Source: Helicobacteraceae bacterium
GTDB taxonomy: Bacteria; Campylobacterota; Campylobacteria; Campylobacterales; Sulfurimonadaceae
Direction of reading: 5' to 3'
DNA: 13,370 nucleotides
Assembly: GCA_024635885.1 (NCBI GenBank)
Contig: JAGXIA010000083.1
Span: 1-13,370, forward strand
In this document: in pieces, positions 1 through 8,391 of the stretch
How the letters are laid out: each line of letters opens with the position of its first letter
Position numbering within the stretch: the first letter of the stretch is position 1
Notes under the pieces: generated by a model
The model's database searches: none
The model's input: the letters and a program-made list of their open reading frames with translations, nothing else
Told to the model about the DNA's origin: nothing
Program-made: the position numbers and the translations under genes

Positions 1-26
1 ATTATCACTTTAAATGTTAAATAATA

Positions 27-60
27 ATGAATATCAGTCTATATATGATATAGTATTCAT
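27..60. repeat. Imperfect inverted repeat upstream of the HU-like gene
   Basis: ATGAATA (27-33) pairs with TATTCAT (54-60), and inside it CTATAT (39-44) pairs with ATATAG (48-53) around an ATG centre. Together they form a 13-bp stem with a 5-nt bulge on the left side. It lies about 75 bases upstream of the HU-like start, so it could be an operator or a leader hairpin. The region is very AT-rich, so chance pairing is possible. The rest of 1-135 shows no coding sequence I can support and no clear -35/-10 pair. Confidence 0.3.
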
Positions 61-135
61 AGAACACATAGGATTATCATATTGTCGCAGTGTCATTTCA
101 TTGTGAATCCTAACCTTACTTACTAAGGAGTTATT

Positions 136-441
136 ATGGATCAAACAGAGCTTATTGAACATGTTGCAAAAGAGTTGGATATCTCAAACACTCAATCGCA
201 AAAATTACTGAGAGCGACGTTACGGGAGATTCGTGACCTGCTAAAAGACGGTCATGCGGTAACCCTACCTCAATTGGGCACCTTCGACACGGCAACATAC
301 GAGGAACACCGAGGTTATCTGCCTAATAGTAATAGTTTCGCACTTTTTCCTAAGCGTCGTGTTCCCGTATTTCGCACAGGAACTTTGCTCCGTGAAGATG
401 TTTACAATATCGAATCAGACGAAAATGGTGTACAGACATGA
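136..441 (+). CDS. HU/IHF-family DNA-binding protein, small paralogue
   Basis: A 101-residue protein with the bacterial HU/IHF fold (Pfam Bac_DNA_binding type). Residues 1-40 form the helical dimerisation part, the LGTF turn is at 47-50, a beta-arm with a proline at 63 replaces the usual RNP tip, and FRTGTLLREDV (79-89) matches the conserved C-terminal FKxGKxLK segment. It is slightly longer than classical HU (about 90 residues) because of an acidic tail, residues 90-101. The ATG has a strong TAAGGAG site at 124-130. Its stop overlaps the next gene's start by four bases (ATGA, 438-441), so the two are probably translated together. The arm is less basic than in HU, so a specialised partner role is more likely than bulk nucleoid packing. 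I infer that it may pair with the HU domain of the next protein. The gene is richer in G+C (27 of 60 bases at 181-240) than the rest of the window. Confidence 0.8.
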   Translation: MDQTELIEHVAKELDISNTQSQKLLRATLREIRDLLKDGHAVTLPQLGTFDTATYEEHRGYLPNSNSFALFPKRRVPVFRTGTLLREDVYNIESDENGVQT

Positions 442-1364
442 GTGAAGATAATAAAATTACATTTCACACTTTTACAGAACTGGTTGCAAAGCGTGCCGGG
501 GTCAGTAGCTCCGAGGCAGATGCCTATCTCCACCAACTCGCGAAAACCATGGGTGAGGAGTTGGAAAAAGATAGTTATATTCATCTGTATCGCTTTGGCC
601 GTTTTCATACGACCCATGTCGGTGAACAGATGGGACACAACCCCAATTCTGGTGAGCCCTTAATAATCCCTGAGCACACACGTGTCCACTTTCGCCCCTA
701 CAGCGCATTGCGTTTCGCTGTCAATGCGCCCTTCCGTCAGTTACGAATAAAGGAACTCACTGAGGACAAAACTGCATGGCGTATCAGATCAGGCGTCTTG
801 ATCTGGCTGGCGCTGCTTATAGTCTTGCTGATCATACTTGGCATTAGCATAAAGACTTGGGTATTCAATCAAGATTTATCCGTGGTGGTACCAGAAAAAA
901 CTTCGGCTAAAGTCGAACTGGCGCAGCCTCTTCACGAAGCTCGCCTTACAAGCGAGCCTGCATCCCTTAGTGTTGCCACCGCTCCCGTAGAAGTGCAAAC
1001 AATCCCTACACCCCCAAAAACAAAAGCTACACCCCCAAAGAAAAAAGCTACGACAACAGTGATTACCGTCTCATCCGGAGATACGCTGTGGTCGATTGCT
1101 GAGACCACCTTGGGCGATTCCTTTTGGTGGCCGGTTATTTATGCCGAGAACAGACCAGAGATGTCTCGTGTAAACCCAGATTATGTCCATGGAGGGGTTA
1201 CACTTCGCATACCCATTCTGTCCGGTAGCGTAAACAGTCCCGAGCCTGAAGACCTCCAACTTAAAACGAAGGCATACCGAATCGTCGCAGAGGATTACAA
1301 GAAACTCAACAATAGACGAGCCGCAATGTATGCAAAGGTTGCTCTTCGCGGATTCAACAAATAG
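438..1364 (+). CDS. HU-domain / transmembrane / LysM-domain fusion protein
   Basis: A 308-residue protein with an unusual domain order. Residues 1-100 are an HU/IHF-type domain: the GRF turn is at 54-56, the arm tip HNPNSGEP keeps the intercalating-type proline at 69, and RPYSALRFAV follows at 86-95. One hydrophobic helix spans about 119-138. A Pro/Lys/Thr-rich linker covers about 185-207. A LysM domain lies at about 208-260, with the typical SGDTLWSIA start and a final LRIP. A helical tail, 275-308, resembles half of a TPR. Basic residues before the helix (RQLRIKE, WRIR) suggest the HU part is cytoplasmic and LysM periplasmic. LysM domains bind peptidoglycan or related glycans, so the protein could tie DNA to the cell wall. 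Bacteroidetes have HU domains linked to SPOR cell-wall domains, a similar idea. Its base composition differs from the rest (36 of 60 G+C at 481-540), which suggests transfer. Confidence 0.82.
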   Translation: MSEDNKITFHTFTELVAKRAGVSSSEADAYLHQLAKTMGEELEKDSYIHLYRFGRFHTTHVGEQMGHNPNSGEPLIIPEHTRVHFRPYSALRFAVNAPFRQLRIKELTEDKTAWRIRSGVLIWLALLIVLLIILGISIKTWVFNQDLSVVVPEKTSAKVELAQPLHEARLTSEPASLSVATAPVEVQTIPTPPKTKATPPKKKATTTVITVSSGDTLWSIAETTLGDSFWWPVIYAENRPEMSRVNPDYVHGGVTLRIPILSGSVNSPEPEDLQLKTKAYRIVAEDYKKLNNRRAAMYAKVALRGFNK

Positions 1365-1400
1365 AACAAATAATAAATATTTAACTGTAATATGGAAATA

Positions 1401-1423
1401 CAAAAACCGCAACGCGGTTTTTG
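1401..1423 (+). terminator. Rho-independent terminator after the HU/LysM pair
   Basis: CAAAAACCGC (1401-1410) pairs perfectly with GCGGTTTTTG (1414-1423) around the 3-nt loop AAC. The A-run on the left and the U-run within the right arm give a terminator that would work in either direction. It lies 36 bases after the LysM gene's stop and marks the right end of the compositionally distinct module. Confidence 0.8.
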
Positions 1424-1513
1424 TCAGGCTGAGCTTCAATATTAGCTTAAAAAAAGTTTGCATTTTACATTAGCTTCTTATCTGTACAACAGCCATTTAG
1501 AATAACTAAGCAC

Positions 1514-1526
1514 TTTTAGCTATAAT
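1514..1526 (+). promoter_or_regulatory. gatA promoter, -10 TATAAT
   Basis: TTTTAGCTATAAT with a perfect -10 hexamer at 1521-1526 and no convincing -35, as is common in Campylobacterota. Transcription would begin near 1533. That leaves almost no leader for an ATG at 1541 and supports the GTG start at 1559. Confidence 0.65.
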
Positions 1527-1558
1527 ACAAACAATAATTTATGAAGATAGGAAATCTA

Positions 1559-2905
1559 GTGATTACATTAAAAGAAGCTCTTTCATTAAGTAAAGAAGAA
1601 TTAAACAAATTTAAAGAAGATTTAAAAGCTAAAATAGAAGCAAGACCTGAACTCAATGCTTATATAGATGTGAACAATGCAGGTGATGGTATTCCTATCG
1701 CTATTAAAGACAATATTCAAGTAAAAGATTGGTCAGTTACATCTGGCTCAAACATTCTTCAAGGCTATATATCTCCATATAATGCTACTGTTATAAATAA
1801 GATGGCCTCAGCCGGTCTGACTCCATTTGGTAGAACAAATATGGATGAGTTTGCTATGGGTTCTACGACTGAGTCAAGCTTTTACGGTAAAACTTTAAAT
1901 CCACATGCCGAGGATTGTGTTCCAGGAGGAAGTTCTGGCGGTTCTGCAGCTGCTGTTGCGGCCGGTCTTGCTATCGCAGCACTCGGGAGTGATACGGGTG
2001 GAAGTATCCGTCAACCTGCCGCTTTTTGTGGTATTGTCGGGATGAAACCGACTTATGGAAGAGTAAGCCGTTACGGTTTAGGCGCTTATGCTTCATCCCT
2101 TGATCAGATTGGACCGATGACTCAGAATGTTGAAGATGCTGCAATTTTGTATGATATCATCAGCGGTCACGATGATAAAGACTCTACTTCAGCTGACATG
2201 AACGACAAAGTTTGCGATAAACTCGATGCTAATCGTAAACTTCGCATTGCCGTTTTACCGAAGTATATAGAGAATGCAAGTAAAGACGTAAAAAATGCTT
2301 ATGCAAAAGCTGTACAGGCACTTAAAGATTTAGGTCATACTATCGTTGAAAAAGAGATGATGGATGCAAAATATGATATTTCAGCTTACTATATTACTGC
2401 AACTGCAGAAGCTAGTACAAACTTGGCTAGATATGACGGCATCCGTTATGGAAACCGTGTAGTTGGTAAAAACTTGGAAGATACTTTTATTCAGACTCGT
2501 AGCAACGGTTTTGGCGATGAAGTAAAACGCCGTATTTTACTTGGAAACTTTGTACTTTCCAGCGGATATTATGAAGCTTACTATGTAAAGGCACAAAAAA
2601 CCAGACATATCATCAAAGATGAATACTCTAAAATCTTTGAAGATGTAGATTTAATACTTTCTCCTGTAGCACCGACTGTTGCAAATAAATTTGGAGAACT
2701 TTCAAATCCTATGGATATGTATTTGAGTGACCTTTATACTATCAGTGTAAATTTAGCTGGTTTGCCTGCACTTGCACTTCCTATCTCTAAAACTGAGAAC
2801 AACATGCCGGTAGGACTTCAGCTAATTGCTAATGCTTATAATGAGCAGACACTCTTCGATGGTGCTCTTGGTTTAGAAAAGCAGATTAACTATACCAACC
2901 AGTAG
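1559..2905 (+). CDS. gatA: Aspartyl/glutamyl-tRNA(Asn/Gln) amidotransferase subunit A
   Basis: GatA is the amidase subunit of the cytoplasmic GatCAB complex. It releases ammonia from glutamine so that mischarged Glu-tRNA(Gln) or Asp-tRNA(Asn) can be converted to the correct aminoacyl-tRNA. The amidase-signature triad is intact: Lys50 (IAIKDN), cis-Ser125 (GGSSGG) and nucleophile Ser149 (DTGGSIRQP), counted from GTG 1559. The 448-residue length is normal. I chose GTG 1559 over the in-frame ATG at 1541 for three reasons: an AGGA site (1549-1552) lies 6 bases before it, the -10 box at 1521-1526 leaves no room for a leader before 1541, and the resulting MITLKEAL N-terminus matches what I recall of Campylobacter GatA. 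The ATG start would add six residues. The gene is monocistronic, with its own promoter and hairpins downstream; gatB and gatC are not in the window. Confidence 0.96.
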   Translation: MITLKEALSLSKEELNKFKEDLKAKIEARPELNAYIDVNNAGDGIPIAIKDNIQVKDWSVTSGSNILQGYISPYNATVINKMASAGLTPFGRTNMDEFAMGSTTESSFYGKTLNPHAEDCVPGGSSGGSAAAVAAGLAIAALGSDTGGSIRQPAAFCGIVGMKPTYGRVSRYGLGAYASSLDQIGPMTQNVEDAAILYDIISGHDDKDSTSADMNDKVCDKLDANRKLRIAVLPKYIENASKDVKNAYAKAVQALKDLGHTIVEKEMMDAKYDISAYYITATAEASTNLARYDGIRYGNRVVGKNLEDTFIQTRSNGFGDEVKRRILLGNFVLSSGYYEAYYVKAQKTRHIIKDEYSKIFEDVDLILSPVAPTVANKFGELSNPMDMYLSDLYTISVNLAGLPALALPISKTENNMPVGLQLIANAYNEQTLFDGALGLEKQINYTNQ

Positions 2906-2909
2906 TATC

Positions 2910-2930
2910 AACTATGCTTAAGGCATAGTT
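2910..2930 (+). terminator. Hairpin just after gatA
   Basis: AACTATGC (2910-2917) pairs with GCATAGTT (2923-2930) around a 5-nt loop. No T-run follows, so alone it is a weak terminator. It may instead stabilise the 3' end or act with the next hairpin. Confidence 0.4.
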
Positions 2931-2942
2931 CACACTTAGAAG

Positions 2943-2980
2943 CAAGGAGTAGCTTCCAGTTTGAAACTACTTCTTGTTTT
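2943..2980 (+). terminator. Terminator of gatA, overlapping the convergent gene's stop
   Basis: CAAGGAGTAG (2943-2952) pairs with CTACTTCTTG (2967-2976) in a 10-bp stem with one G-U pair, then TTTT (2977-2980) and a T-rich stretch. The wobble pair would become an A-C mismatch on the other strand, so it is built for plus-strand transcription. The right arm contains the stop codon of the minus-strand gene (2967-2969). Confidence 0.5.
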
Positions 2981-3389
2981 GCTTTTTCTTTTCTTCTTTT
3001 TTTCTAAATAAATGATAATTTTCTTTTTCTAACATGTCTTGAACATACTTTTTTACACTTTTGGCACAATCGCTCCAAATACCTGATGGAAGCCTCACTT
3101 CAAGTCTTTTTTTCTCTCGAAGTTTGATGATTTTTTTTGGAGATAGAACTTTTGTTACAGGACCAAAATCAACATCTGTTAAATCAATATCTTTTTTATA
3201 AAAAATGGTTTGTTCTTTAAATTTACCCCAATTTGGAATTCCTTCTTCCGTATATGGGATTTCATAGCCATTTCTGAAAGTTACAATAATCTTATAATAG
3301 CTGTCTTCAAAAACCCGAGTTACCTTTCCTGCACCGAATACCATTCCAAATAGTTCATCATTCACTTTTACATTATCAAAATAAGCCAT
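2967..3389 (-). CDS. Conserved-looking hypothetical protein, basic, possible SH3-like barrel
   Basis: A 140-residue soluble protein with no signal peptide or membrane segment. I do not recognise a named family. The first 65 residues have a short-strand pattern (KVNDELFGMVFGAGKV, then YKIIVTFRNGYEIPYTEEG) that recalls small barrel proteins found in some phages and prophages; this is only a resemblance. The second half is strongly basic, with a KKIIKLREKKR cluster and a lysine-rich C-terminus, so nucleic-acid binding is possible. I chose the ATG at 3389 because GGAG (3399-3396) lies 6 bases ahead of it. The ATG at 3401 would add four residues but overlaps that same ribosome-binding site. It is convergent with gatA and divergent from the 84-residue gene. 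An independent function is likely because neither neighbour shares its strand. Confidence 0.7.
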   Translation of the reverse strand: MAYFDNVKVNDELFGMVFGAGKVTRVFEDSYYKIIVTFRNGYEIPYTEEGIPNWGKFKEQTIFYKKDIDLTDVDFGPVTKVLSPKKIIKLREKKRLEVRLPSGIWSDCAKSVKKYVQDMLEKENYHLFRKKEEKKKQNKK

Positions 3390-3453
3390 ATTCTTCTCCA
3401 TTTATTAGATATGAAACTATATCAGATAATTGTTACAGAATTTCTACACTCGT

Positions 3454-3482
3454 TTGATATCCGCATGACTTTTTAGTATAAT
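3454..3482 (+). promoter_or_regulatory. Sigma70-type promoter for the 84-residue gene
   Basis: TTGATA (3454-3459), a 17-bp spacer, then a perfect TATAAT (3477-3482). This is the best -35/-10 pair in the window. It lies 27 bases before the ATG at 3510 and within the divergent region shared with the minus-strand gene. Confidence 0.65.
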
Positions 3483-3509
3483 TAAAATCATAATTATAAA
3501 GAGGTACAA

Positions 3510-3764
3510 ATGGCGATATTTATTAGTGATTCAAAACAGCTCCTCAATGTTGAATATGATGACATACCGAGTGTAAATGATATAGTCGACGGTATGAGAG
3601 TTATATCAAAAAATGAACGTGAAGATGAATATGCAATATTTTTGCTGGAACAAAACGGTAATATTTGTTGTTATGTCTTAGATGAAATTTATATTATTGG
3701 AAAAGTTAACGGTTTTGAAAACCTTATAGATGCGATAGAAGCCTGGAACAAAAATGAAATATAA
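3510..3764 (+). CDS. Small acidic hypothetical protein
   Basis: An 84-residue protein of unknown function. It is rich in Asp and Glu, has a Cys-Cys pair (residues 53-54) and shows no signal peptide, membrane helix or known motif. The alternating hydrophobic segments (EYAIFLLEQNGNICCYVLDEIYIIGKV) predict a beta-rich core, followed by an amphipathic C-terminal helix (FENLIDAIEAWNK). Support for a real gene comes from a good AAAGAGG site (3498-3504) five bases before the ATG, a near-consensus promoter at 3454-3482 and a possible terminator at 3770-3799. It sits alone between a divergent gene and guaB. I see no sign that it belongs to the guaB transcript, which has its own -10 box. Confidence 0.7.
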   Translation: MAIFISDSKQLLNVEYDDIPSVNDIVDGMRVISKNEREDEYAIFLLEQNGNICCYVLDEIYIIGKVNGFENLIDAIEAWNKNEI

Positions 3765-3769
3765 TTATT

Positions 3770-3799
3770 AAGAGAGTTGTAAACACTTTACCTCTTTTT
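3770..3799 (+). terminator. Possible terminator of the 84-residue gene
   Basis: GTAAA (3779-3783) pairs with TTTAC (3787-3791). After a 4-nt bulge the stem continues with AAGAG (3770-3774) against CTCTT (3792-3796), and the T-run 3795-3799 follows. The bulge weakens it. Confidence 0.4.
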
Positions 3800-3810
3800 A
3801 ACCACAAAAA

Positions 3811-3819
3811 AGCTATAAT
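3811..3819 (+). promoter_or_regulatory. guaB promoter, -10 TATAAT
   Basis: AGCTATAAT with the hexamer at 3814-3819, the same GCTATAAT core as the gatA promoter. No clear -35 is visible. The leader to the guaB ATG is about 45 bases, with no recognisable riboswitch. Confidence 0.6.
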
Positions 3820-3857
3820 CCAAAGAATTTTTATACCAGCATAAATAATTTTTATAA

Positions 3858-5318
<1,461 letters not shown>

Positions 5319-5343
5319 TATAGTTTAATCTCTTTTTCTTCTC

Positions 5344-5400
5344 TTGCTTATGGCATGTGGAAATGTTTCCACATGCCATAAAGCAACCTTTTATCTTTTT
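5344..5400 (+). terminator. Strong terminator after guaB
   Basis: A perfect 15-bp inverted repeat (5349-5363 with 5366-5380; core GGCATGTGGAAA) extends by TTGCT/AGCAA with one bulged base to about 20 bp (5344-5386). A T-rich tail runs to 5400. This is the strongest hairpin in the window. Confidence 0.85.
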
Positions 5401-5430
5401 ATTGACTAAATCTACTCTTTTTAATTATAG

Positions 5431-5436
5431 TATAAT
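5431..5436 (+). promoter_or_regulatory. Candidate -10 box of the PAS-GGDEF-EAL gene
   Basis: TATAAT at 5431-5436, preceded by the AT-rich TTTTTAATTATAG. Two further TATAAT hexamers occur at 5447-5452 and 5457-5462, so the true -10 cannot be fixed from sequence. A TTGACT at 5402-5407 is 23 bases from the first hexamer, too far for a normal spacer. Confidence 0.45.
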
Positions 5437-5439
5437 TGT

Positions 5440-5467
5440 ATTGTATTATAATGCAATATAATACAAT
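5440..5467. repeat. Inverted repeat between promoter and start of the PAS-GGDEF-EAL gene
   Basis: ATTGTATTATA (5440-5450) and TATAATACAAT (5457-5467) are perfect 11-bp inverted copies around ATGCAA. It overlaps two of the three TATAAT hexamers. The position fits an operator or a 5' leader hairpin controlling the downstream signalling gene. The low sequence complexity means it could also be chance. Confidence 0.5.
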
Positions 5468-5494
5468 TCTACTTTCCTAGAAAGGGCACAATAT

Positions 5495-7798
5495 ATGAAT
5501 AGTTTAGATGATATAGAACAATTTGCTAAAGAGGTAAAATTTTTATATATCCAAAGTGATGAGAAACTAAGAGCCTCTGCTTTTACTATACTCAAAGACT
5601 TATTTCAGGAAATATCTTCAAATGTTCAAGATGAATTTGAAGTATCTGAAAAATCTACTCTCCTTATAAGTATTGAAAATCAAAAACTGTTGCTTAAACA
5701 AAAAAAAGAAATAATTGATGAATATGTATTGATGACAATCTCAGATTTAAGTGGAAAAATTTTAGATATTTCACAGGCTTATTTAGATTTCACAGGCTAT
5801 ACAAAAGAAGAAGTTATAGGAAAGAATCATAAAATATTCAAAAATCAGGATATAGATAAAAGTGTTATTAAAAATCTTTGGGATACTATTTTACAAGATA
5901 AAATATGGAAAGGTGAGTTAAAAAACCATAAAAGTACGGGCGAAGAGTATTGGATAAACACAGTTATCAAACCCCTATATGACAAAAATAATATAAAAAT
6001 CGGCTATATATCCATTAAAGAAGATATAACAACTAAAAAAAGGCTCGAAGAGCTTTCAATCAAAGATCCACTTACGCAACTTTACAATAGAAGACAGTTT
6101 GAACACTCTATAAAAAGAGACTTTAACAGATCAAATTCGCAGCATCAGTCAATTGCACTTATCATTCTAGAAATTGACTATTATCAAGAGTACAAACATA
6201 AGTATGGAGATTCTGAGGCCTATAAACTCGTACTTGATATTTCCAAAATGCTAAGCATCGAACTGCAAACAGGAGTAGGTGAAATATTTAAAATTTCTGA
6301 CTCAGAGTTTGCTATTATAATCTTAAATAAAAGCAAGACATATATCGAAAACTTTGCCAACAAATTGCTAGAATCAATTCAAGAATTAAAAATTGAGAAT
6401 AGCCAAAGTAAGGTATCAAAATATTTAACAGTCTCAATGGGTCTGGTTAATTTAGATACTAATGCATATAATATCAACTGCAATGACTTATACAATATAG
6501 TAGATTCAAATTTATCAAAAGCAAAAAAGCGTGGCGGAGACAAGATAGTATACGAAATGGATGAAGAATATATTCATAATTTAAAAGATATTGATAATAT
6601 TACTAAACTGCCCAATAGAATCTCTTTAATTAATGATCTTGCAGGTTTACAACAAGAGGCAATGCTTATAATTCTTCATATCAATCAATTAAACTCATTA
6701 AAAGAGCTTTACGGCTTTAAATTTGCAAGTGATCTTATTTTCAAAAAAGCTCAAGAACTTAAGCGTGTATTTAACAGCCAAGAAACTACTCTTTACAACT
6801 TAAACCTACAAGAGTTTGCCATTTTAATTACAGATAAAAATCTATTTGAAAAATATTTTCTAATCTTAAAACATTCTATTTTAATGTCTGATATTTCTGA
6901 TGAGCACAGTTCTAGCAATTATGTAAATGCAGATTTTACAGCCGGAATATCATATGGAGTGCAAAAGATATTTAATCATGCTGACTTAGTGCTTCAAGAA
7001 GCACTCATCTCTAAAGTAAGTTGTATGACATACAAAAATAATCAGTCTGCAAAACAATTACAAGTAGATAACTTTCAGCGACTGAAAATTTATAAAAATG
7101 CACTTCATACAGGGAAAATAATTCCATACTTTCAGCCAATCATAGATGCAAATGACAGTTCAATAATAAAATATGAAGCCTTGGCTAGAATACAAACTGA
7201 CAATGGAGAAATTATCTCTCCATACCATTTTTTGGATTCTGCCCATGAAGATAAAACATTTGAGTATTTTACAAGGCAAATGATGCAGAAAGTATTTAAT
7301 ATATTTTCAAAAAGTGATGCCCATATATCCATAAATATAAATTATCAAAATATAAGTTCTGAGACAATGGTTGAATATATTGAGAATAGACTTGAAAAAT
7401 ACGGTGGAAATGGTATAACCTTTGAAATTTTAGAAACTGAAGACATCATTAACTATGATATTGTGGGAACTTTTATTCAGATGGTAAAAACATATGGATG
7501 TAAAGTTTCTATTGATGATTTTGGTGCTGGCTATTCTAATTTTACCAATATTATAAAACTTGATATTGATTACATTAAACTAGATGGCTCATTAATAGAA
7601 AAACTAAATACAGATGAGAATGTCAAACATATGGTAAAAGGTTTAGTACTCTATGCAAAGAATACAAATATAAAAATTATTGCGGAGTTTGTGAGTTCTC
7701 AAGAATTAGCAGATACAGTAAGAGAACTTGGTATCGATTATTTTCAGGGCTATTACTACGGAGAACCACAACCTCCAGAATTTTATGGATTAATATAA
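5495..7798 (+). CDS. PAS-GGDEF-GGDEF-EAL protein, probable c-di-GMP phosphodiesterase
   Basis: A 767-residue protein with no membrane segment. Residues 1-75 are helical. A PAS domain at about 76-180 resembles that of the aerotaxis receptor Aer (conserved W129, W138 and YW at 152-153), which binds FAD, so redox or oxygen sensing is likely. GGDEF domain 1 (about 188-355) has SDSEF (268-272) in place of GGDEF. Domain 2 (about 367-510) begins DNITKLPNR but has LNLQEF (436-441). Neither should make c-di-GMP. The EAL domain (about 535-767) keeps all the metal and catalytic positions: E561, N614, E644, E647, D674-D675 (DDFGAGY), K695, E731 and Q751. I infer a phosphodiesterase that hydrolyses c-di-GMP under PAS control. 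SD AAAGGG is at 5481-5486. Its stop overlaps the RDD gene's ATG by one base (TAATG), so the two are co-translated. Confidence 0.93.
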   Translation: MNSLDDIEQFAKEVKFLYIQSDEKLRASAFTILKDLFQEISSNVQDEFEVSEKSTLLISIENQKLLLKQKKEIIDEYVLMTISDLSGKILDISQAYLDFTGYTKEEVIGKNHKIFKNQDIDKSVIKNLWDTILQDKIWKGELKNHKSTGEEYWINTVIKPLYDKNNIKIGYISIKEDITTKKRLEELSIKDPLTQLYNRRQFEHSIKRDFNRSNSQHQSIALIILEIDYYQEYKHKYGDSEAYKLVLDISKMLSIELQTGVGEIFKISDSEFAIIILNKSKTYIENFANKLLESIQELKIENSQSKVSKYLTVSMGLVNLDTNAYNINCNDLYNIVDSNLSKAKKRGGDKIVYEMDEEYIHNLKDIDNITKLPNRISLINDLAGLQQEAMLIILHINQLNSLKELYGFKFASDLIFKKAQELKRVFNSQETTLYNLNLQEFAILITDKNLFEKYFLILKHSILMSDISDEHSSSNYVNADFTAGISYGVQKIFNHADLVLQEALISKVSCMTYKNNQSAKQLQVDNFQRLKIYKNALHTGKIIPYFQPIIDANDSSIIKYEALARIQTDNGEIISPYHFLDSAHEDKTFEYFTRQMMQKVFNIFSKSDAHISININYQNISSETMVEYIENRLEKYGGNGITFEILETEDIINYDIVGTFIQMVKTYGCKVSIDDFGAGYSNFTNIIKLDIDYIKLDGSLIEKLNTDENVKHMVKGLVLYAKNTNIKIIAEFVSSQELADTVRELGIDYFQGYYYGEPQPPEFYGLI

Positions 7799-8301
7799 TG
7801 AAAGACAATAAAATAAGCTATGCAGGTTTTTGGATTCGTTTTGCAGCATCTTTTGCAGATACTCTGTTTTTGGCTCTTCCGGTAGCAGTAGTCATTTACT
7901 TCCTAAGCGATGGCAATTGGTTTGACTTTGCTCAGTACCAGCAGAATATGGCTTACGCTATGAGTGGAAATGCTGCAAAAGCTTTGGCCTCACAGCCACA
8001 GACATCCCTAAAATGGGAACTGCTATTTGAAGTCAGTGTTTTAATTGTAACGATGCTTTTTTGGAAAAAATGGCGCGGTGCTACTCCTGGAAAAAAACTT
8101 GTAAAGATTAAAATAGTTGATTATAAAACGCATCAAGACATAGACAATAAACAAGCTATAACACGCTCATTAGGGTATATTATTTCAACCCTTCTCTTTC
8201 TTCTTGGTTTCATCATGGTTGCTTTTAGAAAAGACAAAAGAGGACTGCACGATATGTTAGCAGGAACAGTAGTCATACATGAAGAAGAAAATATAACATA
8301 A
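7798..8301 (+). CDS. RDD family integral membrane protein
   Basis: A 167-residue inner-membrane protein of the RDD family, named for conserved Arg, Asp and Asp residues. FWIRFAASFAD supplies R14 and D21, and LHDMLAGTVV supplies D152. The family signature ATPGKKLVKIKIVD lies at 95-108. Membrane helices are at about 17-37, 72-90 and 123-144. RDD proteins have no single established function; some have been linked to transport. The ATG overlaps the stop of the PAS-GGDEF-EAL gene by one base, with no separate promoter, so expression depends on that gene. This suggests, without proof, that the membrane protein acts in the same response. A hairpin at 8315-8336 closes the two-gene unit. Confidence 0.9.
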   Translation: MKDNKISYAGFWIRFAASFADTLFLALPVAVVIYFLSDGNWFDFAQYQQNMAYAMSGNAAKALASQPQTSLKWELLFEVSVLIVTMLFWKKWRGATPGKKLVKIKIVDYKTHQDIDNKQAITRSLGYIISTLLFLLGFIMVAFRKDKRGLHDMLAGTVVIHEEENIT

Positions 8302-8314
8302 GTTCATGTTAGCC

Positions 8315-8336
8315 GTCTTTAGCCATAGCTAAAGAC
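8315..8336 (+). terminator. Hairpin after the RDD gene
   Basis: GTCTTTAGC (8315-8323) pairs perfectly with GCTAAAGAC (8328-8336) around CATA. Only a short pyrimidine-rich tail (TTCTT) follows, so termination may be partial, but it separates this unit from the metY promoter. Confidence 0.55.
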
Positions 8337-8343
8337 TTCTTAG

Positions 8344-8373
8344 GTCATTTTGGCTAGAATATTACATTATTTT
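8344..8373 (+). promoter_or_regulatory. metY promoter region
   Basis: GTCATTTTGGCTAGAATA (8344-8361) with -10 TAGAAT at 8355-8360, followed by CATTATTTT (8365-8373). It is nearly the same as the metX promoter at 9726-9753. No SAM riboswitch fits in the short leader. Confidence 0.6.
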
Positions 8374-8391
8374 AAAAGTTAAGGATTTTCA

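Noticed and set aside
136..1364. Prophage or insertion-sequence origin for the HU/LysM module
   Set aside because: No integrase, transposase, terminal inverted repeats or tRNA site is visible within the window; the left boundary may lie outside it.
1071..1463. Minus-strand open frame of 130 codons
   Set aside because: It lies opposite the LysM domain and across the terminator, and its product has no recognisable features.
1441..1476. Direct repeat ATTAGCTT (1441-1448 and 1469-1476) as an insertion scar of the HU/LysM module
   Set aside because: Both copies are on the same side of the module, and an 8-mer in AT-rich sequence is not significant. No matching copy was seen at the left edge.
8302..8391. 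SAM riboswitch or other methionine-responsive leader before metY
   Set aside because: The leader after the -10 box is only about 25 bases, and the hairpin at 8315-8336 lies upstream of the promoter. The metX leader is equally short.
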